Shown here one piece after another: positions 42,504-53,800 of a stretch of DNA of 64,000 nucleotides. The position numbers were made by a program, and so were the translations under genes. How positions within the stretch are numbered: the first letter of the stretch is position 1; each line of letters opens with the position of its first letter. The notes below the pieces were generated by a model that was given only the letters and a program-made list of their open reading frames with translations, ran no database searches and was not told the origin of the DNA. Origin of the DNA: Puccinia triticina (lineage: Eukaryota; Basidiomycota; Pucciniomycetes; Pucciniales; Pucciniaceae); assembly GCF_026914185.1 (NCBI RefSeq), contig NC_070564.1:1674001-1738000 (forward strand), written 5' to 3'.

Positions 42504-44243
42504 ATGAACCCAGCCAGGAACATCCTCAGACGCCAGCGACGGGGGCCGGCCGGCTTCCACGGGCTGCTCCGCGAGGCGATCGCCGCCAACGCGCCCTGCC
42601 GGCTCACCCAACACGCCCGCATCCCCGCACCCACCCTGGTCGAGCTCTGGACGACGGCGATCAGCCGGAAGGAGCCGAGCGCCGGCTGGCTCGAGTGGCT
42701 CTTCCACTCCACCCTCCGCCTCCACACCGCCCCGCTCGCCGCCCACGACCGCCACTCGCTCACCCGCTTCCTCGCACTCGCTCTCGGCCTCCTCCTCCGC
42801 GCCAAGCCCGCAGGACCGCCCGCCGACCAGGAGGACCGGCTGCGATGCTGGCTGGCCGCCATCGACGTCTGGGAACAGGCCCTCGGCCCGCCCCTCTCGC
42901 CCGAGCTCGCCCACCGTCGACTGCAGATCGCCCGGCTCCTCGGCCAGCCCCTGCCGGACGACACCCGTCTGCTCGCGCCCAACACGGACCCCTACATCTT
43001 TGCGACCCTTCTGCGCTCGGCCGCCCGGCCCCAGGAGCTCGTCGCCCGGCTCGAGGGCTCCCAGGCCGAGCTGCTCCGCGCCATCAGCGTCGCCTGTCGC
43101 TCCAAGGGCCAGCTCATCCATCCCGCCCAGCCCGCCGGGCCCCCCAGGCCGCTCAGCCCCTCCGAGGCCCTCGCCCTGCTCGCCGCCCATCCCCGGCCCT
43201 CGCTCTGGAAGACCGGGCTGATCCTCGCCCAGGCCGAGTGTCTCGTCGGCCAGATCCGGACCCCCGACCACCCCCCGCCCGGCGGCCAGTCGATCGACCC
43301 GCTCCTCGACACCCTCCGCGCCCTCCTCGGGCTCAGCCTGGCCGAGTCCGACAAGACCCTCTACGGCGGCAGGCTCGAGGCGCATCGGCTGCTCCGTCGC
43401 CAGGCCGACGGCCTCGAGGCCCTCCTCAGCCATCTCCTGCTCTCCCCCCCCGGACTGCCCGTCGACTTCGGCCTCGTCTGCGAGCTCATCCACGGCGCCC
43501 TCCTCCGCCGAGGCCCCCACATCCTCCGCCCCCGCACCTGGAAGCTCCTCCTCTCCGCCCACCTCAAGCTCGCCGCCCAATGGTCCGGGCCCGCCGGCCT
43601 CGCCCGCCTCCTCCGTCTCGCCACCCGCTGGGCCCAGCTCCTCGTCGTCCCCCAGACCCCTCCCCCACAATACCCGCCGGTCATGTTCAAGAAAATCCTG
43701 CCCGGCGACGCCGGCCTGCTGCTGCTCGAGCGCGTCCTGTTCCCCGAGGAGGAGCTGGAGGCCCCGGCCGACGACGAAGACCGGCGGGCCGAGCAGGCCT
43801 TCGACCGCCTCGTCTGCCGCCTCCAGACCATGATCCGCTTCCTGGAAGCCTTCGGCAGCCCGCGAAGGTTCAAGGACCGCCGCCTGCTGCGGCTCATCTT
43901 CCTCAGCGTCCAGAAACGCGCCTCCCATGCCCACCATCTCTGCGAAGAGTCTCCACAGCCGCTGCCCGGCGGCTCCGCCGGCCTCGAATGGTCCTCCCGG
44001 CCGGACGTCTGGCGAGACCTGCAGTCCCGGCTCGCCCCCGCGCCTCCCCCCAGCCCCTCAACTCGCCCCCAGCCCTTACAGCCTCAGCTCGAACAGCTCC
44101 ACGCCCACCCACCGCAAGAAGAAGCGGAAGAGCTGCTCGATCTGCGCCACCTCCAGTTCCAGCTCGAGCCCTCCTCCTCGCTCTCCGATTTCCTCCCCAC
44201 CCACCATCCCCCAGCCGCAGGGGGTCGTAGTGACGGAGCGCCG

Positions 44244-44305
<62 letters not shown>

Positions 44306-44631
44306 GGCTGATCGGCCGCCTCCTGGCTCGGCTTCCGCCTCCGAGCCTCCCCGCGCCCAGCCGCACAACCAGCCTCGAAGCCCCACTCGAAACAACCCCG
44401 AGCAGCCGTCCGCGGACGGCAAGGCGCAAGACATCGCGGCCTCCCTGGTGCGTGTCCTCCCTCGTTCGCTGCTTCCACGCAAAACCCAACGCTCCAGGAA
44501 CCTGACCTCGTCGCTTCTTTGCTCTCCAGGATCGGGCCAATCAGAAACTGAAATCAGAATCTCTTGATTACTTCGATCAGCACTCGTTGCTGACTTGCTT
44601 AGTGCACTTGGTCCGAAACAAGTTCCACTAA
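42504..44631 (+). CDS. Hypothetical protein with (Asp)20 tract, 2 exons, 681 aa
   Basis: Exon 1 42504-44447 and exon 2 44530-44631 sum to 682 codons; the intron runs GTGCGT to CTCTCCAG. Without splicing the frame ends in implausible text, while exon 2 gives DRANQKLKSESLDYFDQHSL and a stop. The chosen ATG begins MNPARNILRRQRRGPAGFHG, an Arg-rich, acid-free start that resembles a mitochondrial presequence. The body (about residues 40-470) is Leu/Ala-rich and helical in short periodic blocks, suggesting an alpha-solenoid (PPR- or TPR-like), though no repeat consensus could be fixed by eye. A Pro/Glu-rich linker, the (Asp)20 run and a Pro/Ser/Arg segment precede the C-terminus. GC content is extreme, which creates long meaningless frames on both strands. 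No family recognised; a mitochondrial role is a weak inference. Confidence 0.7.
44244..44303 (+). repeat. (GAC)20 microsatellite
   Basis: Twenty uninterrupted GAC codons within the coding region encode polyaspartate. In other frames the same tract reads poly-Thr or poly-Arg. Length is expected to be polymorphic. Confidence 0.95.
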
Positions 44632-44869
44632 CCCATCTCTTCCAAACCCCGGGGCTTGTTTTTTTACTCTGTTGTTTTTTTTATGTGGCCATGTCAAGAG
44701 GGCGGGATGTCCGAGGCAAGGCAGTTCTACATGGCCAATTGTTTCCAACTCGATGGCAAGAATCATCTCAATGCGACTGAATGCAGCCTCTGGGCACCCG
44801 TCTGAATTCCACAATAAAACAAGGGTCCGTGGGCCTCACCACGAAGTATAATACACCTCGTGTGGCTGG

Positions 44870-44953
44870 GCAAAAAGGTCAAGTGAGCAAAAAGGTCAAG
44901 TGAGCAAAAAGGTCAAGTGAGCAAAAAGGTCAAGTGAGCAAAAGGTCAAATGA
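44870..44953. repeat. 17-bp tandem repeat, five units
   Basis: GCAAAAAGGTCAAGTGA is repeated perfectly four times and a fifth time with one A fewer. It ends 32 bp from the 3' end of the tRNA-Gly gene, on its downstream side. Confidence 0.9.
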
Positions 44954-44984
44954 GCCAAATGAGACTACCGCTCAAGAGAGACAG

Positions 44985-44985
<1 letters not shown>

Positions 44986-45020
<35 letters not shown>

Positions 45021-45030
45021 AGTTCCGCGA

Positions 45031-45066
<36 letters not shown>
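44986..45066 (-). tRNA. tRNA-Gly (GCC) with a ~10-nt intron
   Basis: 81 nt on the minus strand. The acceptor GCGTTGT pairs with ACAACGC, discriminator A. The D-arm/A box is TAGGCTAGCGGTAAA, the T arm AGGGGTTCGACTCCCCT. The anticodon GCC sits after GGGCCTT, and its stem GGGCC pairs with GGCCT further on. That leaves an extra ten bases (within TCGCGGAACTT, 45020-45030) after position 37, the canonical nuclear tRNA intron position. Gly-GCC tRNAs are normally about 71 nt. Confidence 0.85.
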
Positions 45067-45843
45067 TTGGCGGAGGGAGGCTTCTTGCGCCACTACAGCC
45101 CCCGTGCAAAGTGACTGCGGCCCCTGAGAAGGTAGTTGGTACACAGCAACATAGAAATGTCTGTGCTTAAACTTCCTAAGCGTAGGACAAGCAGTTGTGC
45201 ACACTCCTGGGAATCTTGGACTCTCCTAGATACTTGTTGGTTTTTTTTGGAGAGTGCTAGCTTTCGAGTGAGATATTCTTCGGCTGATGGGGGGGATAAA
45301 AGTGAATCAGAGTGTTGGTTAAGCTCTGCTCTTGATTCTCATCCCGACTTCTCCAGCTTGGCAAACCACGGTACGCTTGAGAGACCAGCCAGCAGAGCCT
45401 TATGCGGAAGTGTGTTCTTGGCCAAACACGATTTGCTTCAGGGATTGGAGAATGCGGCCGATGAGCACTTGCAAAAGATATCTAGTCTCACCAGATGACC
45501 AACGTTTGTATGAAAAAACTGAAATACTCCCCAGAAACTTGATCTTCCCTTTGGACGTGGAGGAAAAACAATGTGCTCGATTGATTGAGATAAAGTTTCA
45601 TTACGGCCTCTTATAAGCAGCCGCACGATTTGCTAGGGGTGCTATTGGCTGCCCAGAACAAAGATGATACAACAACAGACGTGGCGAGTAATGAGAAGTT
45701 AGATTGACCCAAAGTGAGATGTAATCAGAAAAGATCCAAGGGAGGCCGACGGGTACATTCTGCAACGGGGAAATTTCCGATTGGTAAGCGATAGAGCCGC
45801 GTCAGCTCGAGCAAGTCAGGAAGGTGACCAGCGGGGACTGAAA
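45067..45843. other. Intergenic region, nothing recognised
   Basis: Lies between tRNA-Gly and the 3' end of GPI1. The overlapping plus-strand frames 45136-45616 have no domain and switch frames without splice signals. Confidence 0.5.
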
Positions 45844-48443
45844 TCAGGGGAAACAACTCGCCTGGAGTTTGAACTTTGCTGCGCCGTCATCATGTAGTGG
45901 GATAAAGCAAACACCAGCTTAAAAGAAAAGTGTAGGTTAGACCATCGTGACTAATCGGACGTAACAGAGTAACAGATGGGGAGAAAATGTCACATACAGG
46001 GCAAGCGAGCCGGATCTTTAATTCTCAGCATCAAAACAAACAGAGGGAAGTGGTTCAGCAAAGACAAGCCAGTGCCAATGATTCCATGGATCCACACAAT
46101 GAACACGCGGGTCTAAAAACCAGATGTGAAGAATAGGGGGGAGCCGTCAGGTATCTCAGCATGGAGCTATCAACTGTGGCAATTCCTTTTGAAATTTTTC
46201 CGCCTGCTTACTGTACTTGCTAGGATGTAAAATGCCAGAATGGTTGGGAATAAGAAGATCGCCAGTGTAAACAAAATCGTCCCTAGTATTAACTGATCAA
46301 GTTGATAAGTTGCCGGTTCATTTCGTTTTCTCAATACGCTGTACTTCCGACCTGTTCAAAAGGAGGGGGGGGGGGGGGGGAATAATACAGAATACGCAAT
46401 CGTCATTTCAACTCGAGTCACCCATCGTACCATCTTCTGGAAGAGTAGATTACCCCTGAAAATATTAAAAAGGACACTAAGAAAGCGTAATTGGCAATCA
46501 AAGATAAACGTAAACAACCGATAAATTATCCATAGATGGAACGTCGCAATCGTCAAGAAATCGGAAGCAATGGCCAGTGTGAATGTGTTCCCGAATAAGC
46601 TGACAAAGCCGACAATCCAAATCATTCTGGGTAAGATTAGATAGGCATGTTTTAAAACATCTATTTTGAGGAAAAAGAATCGGAATACATCGCCCGTACA
46701 ACAATGTCAATGTTCTGGACAGTTTTATACGGGCTGGGATAAGTCAAAAGTTTACAGACAGATGTGCCAAAAGTCGACGGCCATGTTTGAGCAAAGACAG
46801 AAAGCTTGGCCGAGTTGATCGTTCAATTTTAATCCAACTGGATACGAATTAGTCCAATGTAGCGCCCTTTTAACGAGAGTAACGGTGTACGTCTGGGCCA
46901 CCAAAATGAGTAATCTCAATATGCTTTTTCTTGGGAGAAAGAAACTAGTGGCAAGTGTAAGCTTACTTGCAAGTGATACTCGAGCCAATCGGCCAAGGGC
47001 TCCGAATTTTCCATCAGAATCGCCCCACTTGTTTGACCAAAAATTATATCGTTTGCGATCAACCACAAAGTATTGAAAAGCCTGGTTCGTATCAACAAAA
47101 CAATTCCGTCAAAGGTTTTGGCTCAGCTTGATGAGAGAGAGAGAGAGAGAGAGGTTTGGGGCTTAGGGTAAAATACATGACATATTCGGCGCGTCGGCCC
47201 GAGAGATCGGCATCTTCTTCCCGATTGATCTTTCGATACCGGCTTGGCCAACTTGAAATCTCGGCCAGACGGACATTGAATTGTTGGACTGAATCAGTAA
47301 AACGTCGCCCAAAACGACTCAGCTTGTTTTTCCCCTGTGACTTGGTGGTAGTGAAGTATTAATGGTGCAAGGGGTAGAGCAAACAACACTCAACGGAAGG
47401 TGGATAGTGCAAGGATCGAATCGAGGTGGTACGGTAAAGGATGACTGCAAGGGGGACCATCAGGTTTTGGAGTCGCGTTCTTCCGATCAACAGTTTTTGG
47501 TGTGCTGTAATGATGAATCCTGTTGTGGATTTCTTCACTAGAGTTTACCTGTTGGCGCGTTATCAAGCCCAACGTTGGGAAAAAATAAGGTTAAATTCAG
47601 GAGACCCACGAGTGGAAAAAGGGAAATATAAGAAAACCCCGGGAACATTCTGCACAAAAAATGGAACACGTCATAAAATAAAACGGGGATAAGACTTACA
47701 AATTGGATGACTTTTGACATTTCTCTAGGATGTCCACATTCCGGCCCGGGCATAGCACGATGAGGATACAACTGGTCGAGTAGCTTAATCTTTTGAGCCA
47801 GCGGTTCGTTTCCACTTGGTTTTGATGATGAAGCGAACTGGCTCGACACTAAGGAGGGCTTGAGTAATGGCCGAAGAGAAAGAAAATGATGTCTTCGCAT
47901 TGATGGACGCTCGTATATCACCAAGATCGTCTCCTCTTCATCCTTCAAACCCCTACATAACCAATGCTGAAGTAACGTCAGAGTACATAAAATACGGGCT
48001 GGGAAATATGAGACTTAAAAAATACTTTATCTGAAGTGTCCCTCTATGGTATGTAATTGTCATCCATCCTTCGTGGCCGTGTGATGGACTTGGGGAGCCT
48101 GATGAATTGCCTTCGGGGTTCAGTTGGCCTAAGAGACGAGCCTTGGAGCTCTCATGCATTCCGTCCAATTGCCTGATCGGTTGGTTTGACGAAGTCTGCA
48201 AGATACCGGATACAATCGAGAATGAGCATCCATATTTCCTCTTAATCTTGCGAAAGGATCCGATTTGAGCAAGGTTTCATGAACCACCGGCCAGTTTTCT
48301 ACCAGAGTCGCGACGCAGTAGACCGATTCGATCTTCCATCCGATCAGATAACCAGTCGAGTCAAGAGGGTGATCGTTGGGCCAAAACAAATGCAAGGTTG
48401 AGGTTGATGGTTGTCGTTTTGTTGATTGATTCTGTTCGGACAT
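45844..48443 (-). CDS. GPI1: GPI1/PIG-Q, subunit of the GPI-GlcNAc transferase complex, about 10 exons
   Basis: GPI1 is an ER-membrane subunit of the complex that adds GlcNAc to phosphatidylinositol, the first step of GPI-anchor synthesis. The start MSEQNQSTKR leads into LHLFWPNDHPLD and YLIGWKIES, the N-terminal family motif. Well-resolved exons (minus): 47700-47952, 47177-47340, 47081-46967, 46892-46756, 46626-46454, 46351-46212, 46112-45998 and 45917-45844; the last seven sum to 306 codons. Conserved text includes NTLWLIANDIIFGQTSGA, LHWTNSYPVGLKLNDQLG, DFLTIATFHLWIIYRLF, LFNIFRG then KYSVLRKRNEPATYQLDQ, LILGTILFTLAIFLFPT and NHFPLFVLMLRIKDPARLP. Several hydrophobic spans fit a polytopic ER protein. 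Junctions at 48190-48240 (an apparent frame change) and 47390-47700 are unresolved, so a small annotation or sequence problem is possible there. Confidence 0.88.
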
Positions 48444-48609
48444 CTCGCGAAAGCCACGGCGGGAGCGGTTCAGAAGGATCCTCGCCGTTTAAGATGGTCG
48501 CTAGCTGTCAGCCGATACGATCGCTTGGATCCCTACATCCACAGAGAAACGAAAGTCGTCCAATCAGTTCATCCCGCAAACTATTTTTCTTCAACATCCA
48601 AAAGATTAC

Positions 48610-48718
48610 CTACGTAGTCTGCAACTGGGCCAAGGAAACGGATGGCTCCAATCACAAAGAGCACAAAGGAGAGTACAAAGGCAGATAGGACATATAGCGG
48701 GCTCAGTTGAATGGCCAT
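48610..48718 (-). CDS. Possible first exon of a small membrane protein
   Basis: The frame begins MAIQLSPLYVLSAFVLSFVL, a strong hydrophobic helix, continues FVIGAIRFLGPVADYVG and meets a GTAATC donor at 48609. It lies 167 bp upstream of the GPI1 ATG on the same strand, so downstream exons would have to overlap GPI1. It may be an alternative upstream exon of GPI1, a tiny separate gene, or chance. No family recognised. Confidence 0.3.
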
Positions 48719-48779
48719 CACGGTGAAGCTTGGTTTGCCATCTGGATGGCTTCCCGTCGCATCTGGGACCCCCAATCTA

Positions 48780-50840
48780 GCTTTTGGGCCTCCACACCAC
48801 TCTGGGAGACTGAGAAGTCACCCGAATGTGCAACAGTTTTCTTTTGCGCGCAAATTTGACTTTGGGCCCCAAAGTCAAAATTTTAGCAGAAAAAAAAAAT
48901 CCCAATTGGCTGGAGGGAAAGTATGAAGCCTTCAGTGCTACTCACCCTCAGCCCATCCTGCCCCAGGCCTCACCTTTCATTTGACACAGGTCTCATCCCG
49001 TCAATCCCAACCATTCTCCCTATACTGTATTCTGAAAAGGGCCAGTCTTTCTGCACTCCAAAACATTACCACATTGACTCCAAGAATGTAGGGCATGTGT
49101 AAGGAATCTTTACATGGACTCCAACAATTGTATACGCAAGAATTTCTGGAGTGTAGAATTCTTGCACTTCAAAAAACTTGGAGTGCACAGTGCACACTAC
49201 TACTAGGCTGGTTTCTTGTTTATATGGGGGCGCGGTGGAGATGCTCTAGGATGCTCTAAGCTAGGCTCGCGGGGCATGGAGGGACTTGACTCTTGAGATA
49301 CTCGCACACAGCCTCCAGCCACATAAATATCTCAACCACTTGAACGCTCGCAGTGCCCAGAGTTATTCCCTTCCCTGGCATCCAACAGGTAAGATCCAAA
49401 TCGCTTTGTTTGATTGTGTATAACATGAGTTGTTCTTGCCTCTCCCACAAGAGCGCACGCCGTAAACTGACTGGAAAACTTCGATCCCCCCCTTAAAATA
49501 ACAGCAGTAAGTTGAACCATTTGACCCGTGCCGATCGCCTAGGCTTCGCATCGATAACTGGACCGTGGCTGTCTGTGTATGTCTTCGGCTCACTATATCA
49601 CTTGGTGATTGACTGCCGCAACTATTTTGACTTTGCGGAGCAATCATCGTCATCAAAGGTACCCGATTTCTCGGGTGCCTCCCGTCTTCCTTATCATCAG
49701 CTTATTCCCCAGCTCCTTTACCTTCTTACTCCCTCTGTCGTGACCAGCACGCTTGGATTTGCTGCCGCTCTCTGAATCAACGATCAATCCTCGCCAGGAT
49801 GCAACTCTTCTTCCATGCTCTCAAGATGAAAATTAAACGACAAATCAAGAAGATAAAAAATATTCAAAAGGCTAAAGCCAAACAAAGAACTAAAAGAAGT
49901 GCCAAGTCTCACATCCATAGCATTTAAACTTTCACGCTATCTACTACTCTACCTAGCTGATTATCCAATACGAACAATGTACCTCCCAATTCTTTGACCT
50001 TCTGATTGTCAGCCTTCAGTAATGGGAGCGCTTGTGATTTATAAACGAGGTGCAATTTTTAAGTAAGAAGACATGACTACAGGTAATCTGATGGAGGCTT
50101 AGCGCATTTTGATTTGTACAGTGGGTAGACAATTGTATCCACCACACATTTTTGGACTCTAGAATCTCCCCCCACCAACTTCAAGTCATTCATTCCAGTG
50201 AGATGGTTCAAAATAGGCTTAAAAAGATGAATATGATAAAATAAAAATGAAAAAACAAAGTTGTGATTTTTTAAAAAAGTTGAAAAAACATACGTTTTTC
50301 TTGCAAGCTTAATGTTCTTTTTCAGAGAAAGTTGAATAGGCAGAAAGCAAGAGTGGAACATGAAAAGAATGATAATAAATAAAAAAAATGTGACCCCAAA
50401 AAGTCTTGGCTTGGTGGGTGGACAATCTGCAGTCAAAATGGGGAAATTACAGTGCCAGAATGCCCGAACTTAACACAAGTCCCCTGCTGCGGGGTGCGCC
50501 AGCCAGTTGCGAACCCCCCCGCAGGGGGGACTTGCGCCTTAGGTTGGCAAACCCGCGTGATGAGTTTCCCACCTTTTGGTGGGAGAAAACTCCAGCCTCG
50601 AATTACACAATGTCCTCAAAACTTTGAGGATCTCTGAGCAGGTTTTATGGAAGAGCTGCATCTTCCTGTTCATCCAACCCAAACTCAGAATAACTGCATA
50701 ACCTTGTGATTTTATAATAATGTTCCAAAAGTGGGAGCCTCGAGGTCCCCCCAAGTTAAGCTTACTGATCCGACTAACTTTTGTATGTACAAAACCTTAT
50801 GTGTTTAATCCACAAAGTTAGTGATTGAAAAAAAGAACAC
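48780..50840. other. Intergenic region with short palindromic repeats
   Basis: No confident gene. The frame at 49512-49775 (plus) has no recognisable domain. An AAGTCCC-type module lies at 50463-50545 (CGAACTTAACACAAGTCCCC to CAGGGGGGACTTG). A short palindrome TTTGACTTTGGGGCCCAAAG-like hairpin is at 48855-48885. Confidence 0.45.
50463..50545. repeat. AAGTCCC-family palindromic module
   Basis: Left end CGAACTTAACACAAGTCCCC, with a GC-rich hairpin (CTGCGGGG...CCCCGCAG) and GGGACTTGCG on the right. The terminus matches CGAACTTAACCAAGTCCC of the Mutator-like element at 9411-10136 with one inserted base. Confidence 0.6.
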
Positions 50841-50846
50841 ATATCA

Positions 50847-53800
50847 TTGGACATAATCCCGAAAAAGACACCCTCCTCACAGAACAAGCAGCCACCGGAA
50901 TCAGTCTTCTCGGGACGGAAACTCTTGACAAAAGCCAAAAAAACTCAGACCAGCCTCAATCAAGATGCGACCAAATGGCTCTTGCCCTCAACTGAAAACC
51001 GAATATCAAAAAGTCCAAGACATATGCGACACCATTTCAAGGTCTAATCTAACCCCAAAGAAGTTTCTCCAGGCCTTTCTCACGAACCAGCACATCCAGT
51101 TGGCCTTACGTCGTGGAAGTTGGGGCACCAAGGACGGCTGGCCTTCAACATTAGATCTACTTCAGTCAATCAAACCGCTTGCAAATAAGACAAAAATTGG
51201 TCATGCTTTCTGGAAAGATTTCATTTTAAACGAGGTCAGTTTAGTTTATAATGAAGTGACTCTTGCACTAGACTTGACTGACTTGAATACTTTGATAGGC
51301 GAAAATCTGTGTTAATAGTGAATCCCCCAAACGTGGTGTATTTCCGAATGGCGCTTACCACAGCTCACACAAGATTGAAGAAAACTTCTTCACTAGCAAA
51401 TCAAAAAACGCCCGGAACTCCCAGCTTATCGAAGAGGATATGCCATTTCTGTATGAGCTCATCTCCTCAAAGCTTTTGAACAGGATCAATCCTAAACATC
51501 AAGATGATCCGGAAAACAATCTCGATTGCGACAATACCGGCTCCGTCAACTCTGAGGATAGTGTAGAAGAACTCAATGTTGACAACCAAGATGCTCCAAC
51601 TGTAGAGCCCGGACACAATCAGAAGAAGAAGCTTTCCCAAACTAGACGAGAGAAGCGGGCATGCATGGTGTGTGCAGACAAACACAAGCGGGTGTTTTAT
51701 ATTTCCATTCTACAGGACTAACTAGCTATCTTCTGTTGTTTTTTAGGCAGCAAAGACAATATGCGCCATGGTATCGTTTGGAGAAAACCGTCAAGCAAAC
51801 TCAATGCAGCTATGGAACTCCGTCGTCTTTGTGGCCTGTGGTGTTACCAAACGAATCACACCAGGGGAGATATGTTCCCACTCCCCAGGGAGTGCCTTAC
51901 CGTAACTTTTTTCCATAACTGTGCTGGAGGCCTTTGGTAAAGCAATATTGAATAGGTATGAACAAGACTGGAAGTCAGCGTGGAAATCAGTTGGAAATCA
52001 TCCTGAAATAAACCATAACTTGCCAAAAAATCATCCAGAACTCATCTATAATTCATCCAGAATATAGTCCTTTCTTGGCTCCATGACCAGTGTGTCCTTT
52101 CCATGGAGATGTGAAAGGCCCAGCCTGTGATTTTTTCCCCCTCATGTACTCGCGTACATCAGGGGGAAAATTGGTGTCTCAAAACAAATTTGTTACTTTC
52201 CATGTGGCTGTGAAAGGCCCATCCTGTGATATTTCCACCTCAATGTACGCGCGTACATCAGGGTGACTATTAGCAAAGTGCAAAAAGGTTAACTTGCATG
52301 TGCACATGAGAATTTTGAAAAGCAAAAAAATACAAAATTCACTAGATAATTTTTGTGAGGAGGACAGGATATATGGCCAAAGTGAATTGGCACCGCAATC
52401 CAACCTTGACTTAACTCAGACTTTCACCCTATTAAAACAGTTTTTTGTCATTTTTATCAGCCAAATTCAAATTAATTCCCGCATTTCCAAGAAAATGGGT
52501 TTCAATTTCAATGACTGCAACATTACCACATTCCAAAAATCTAAACCCAATAATACCAAGTCGACTTTTATTTTAATTTTGTACATCAGGGCATATAATG
52601 TGAATTACAAGAAACCCATTTTTTTGGAGGAATTACTTTTGAGAATGGGAATTTTGCTTTGCTATCCTTAAAAATCAGTAAACAGGAGCAATTGATGAGT
52701 TGGACTTTGGTGAAATATCATTTCATCATATTTCTTCCTACAGTTGTACATAGAAAACAAAAGAATTCTACACAACATTGTGTTGACTTCCAAATCAATT
52801 GTGACTGACTTTTCACTAACTTCTCCATCCAATTTACTATTTTGGGGATGAGTTACTAATCCACATCAGGCTCACATCCGACCAAAACTCACATAAAATT
52901 CAGCTCTGGCACTCCCTGGGGAGTGGGAACATATCTCCCCTGGTGTCAATAGCTACCTTCATTACATTGGTCTTACAATGTCTCAAAAAACCGCTCTCTC
53001 AGCTCTCAAACGGTTGAATTATCTAGCTCAGAAAAACCTTGCCAGGAAGCTTTTGGTACAATCGCGGGCACCTATTTCTCTATTCATTTGTATCAACAAC
53101 ATTGACTTTGAAGAGCGCATCCATTTCAAATCTGTTGAAAAAACTAGCCACATGTTCCATGGAACAAGCCATCAAAGATTCAGCCAATTTGAAGGTTTCT
53201 CCAAAAATGTTTATACCGACGCCAGAGCAGGAGGCCCACTTTGGCTCCGCAATCAAGAGCCAGATTGCTCAAGTGATGATGACTTACATAGCCACCACCA
53301 ATGATCCGAAACGCCTGATCCCTCTTGAGCCACCAACAATCAATCAAATTCGTGCCCAAAAGCCAGATATTGCAATGATGAAACTCATGTTGGCATCGGA
53401 TAACTGCGCCAAAGGAATCGGCAATGTCTTGAACGATATTATCGCTCAAACAAACCTCAAACCCAATCAATTCTTCTCAGAGCTACAGGTGATGGAGGGA
53501 GATCTAGGAAAAATTCTCAATTTAGAATGTTTGCAATCCCAACGAAGACCTAGCGGGCACAACAAAGAAAGTCTCGGAAATATATTTATGCTGTTGGGCG
53601 CCGCTCACACTTTGTGGAACATTAGTCAAGCTATATTTTTGAAGCACTTCGGTAACAACAGGAATCAAGAGGATCTCGGAGTGTGGAGGAACCTTCAAGC
53701 CCTTGGACTTCCATCGGAGAAACCAGCTGCAAAAAAGGATTTCACCCTTATGCTCACAAATATCCAGAAGATACACGAAGTGACTCTTATTCATTGTTTG

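Noticed and set aside
42459..43937. A 492-codon minus-strand frame and an 809-codon plus frame (41801-44230) over the 681-aa gene
   Set aside because: Both are Arg/Pro/Gly low-complexity by-products of extreme GC content. The chosen frame alone has varied hydrophobic and charged patterning and a clean terminal intron.
45136..45616. Two overlapping plus-strand frames between tRNA-Gly and GPI1
   Set aside because: They use different frames without a splice signal at the switch and contain no conserved motif.
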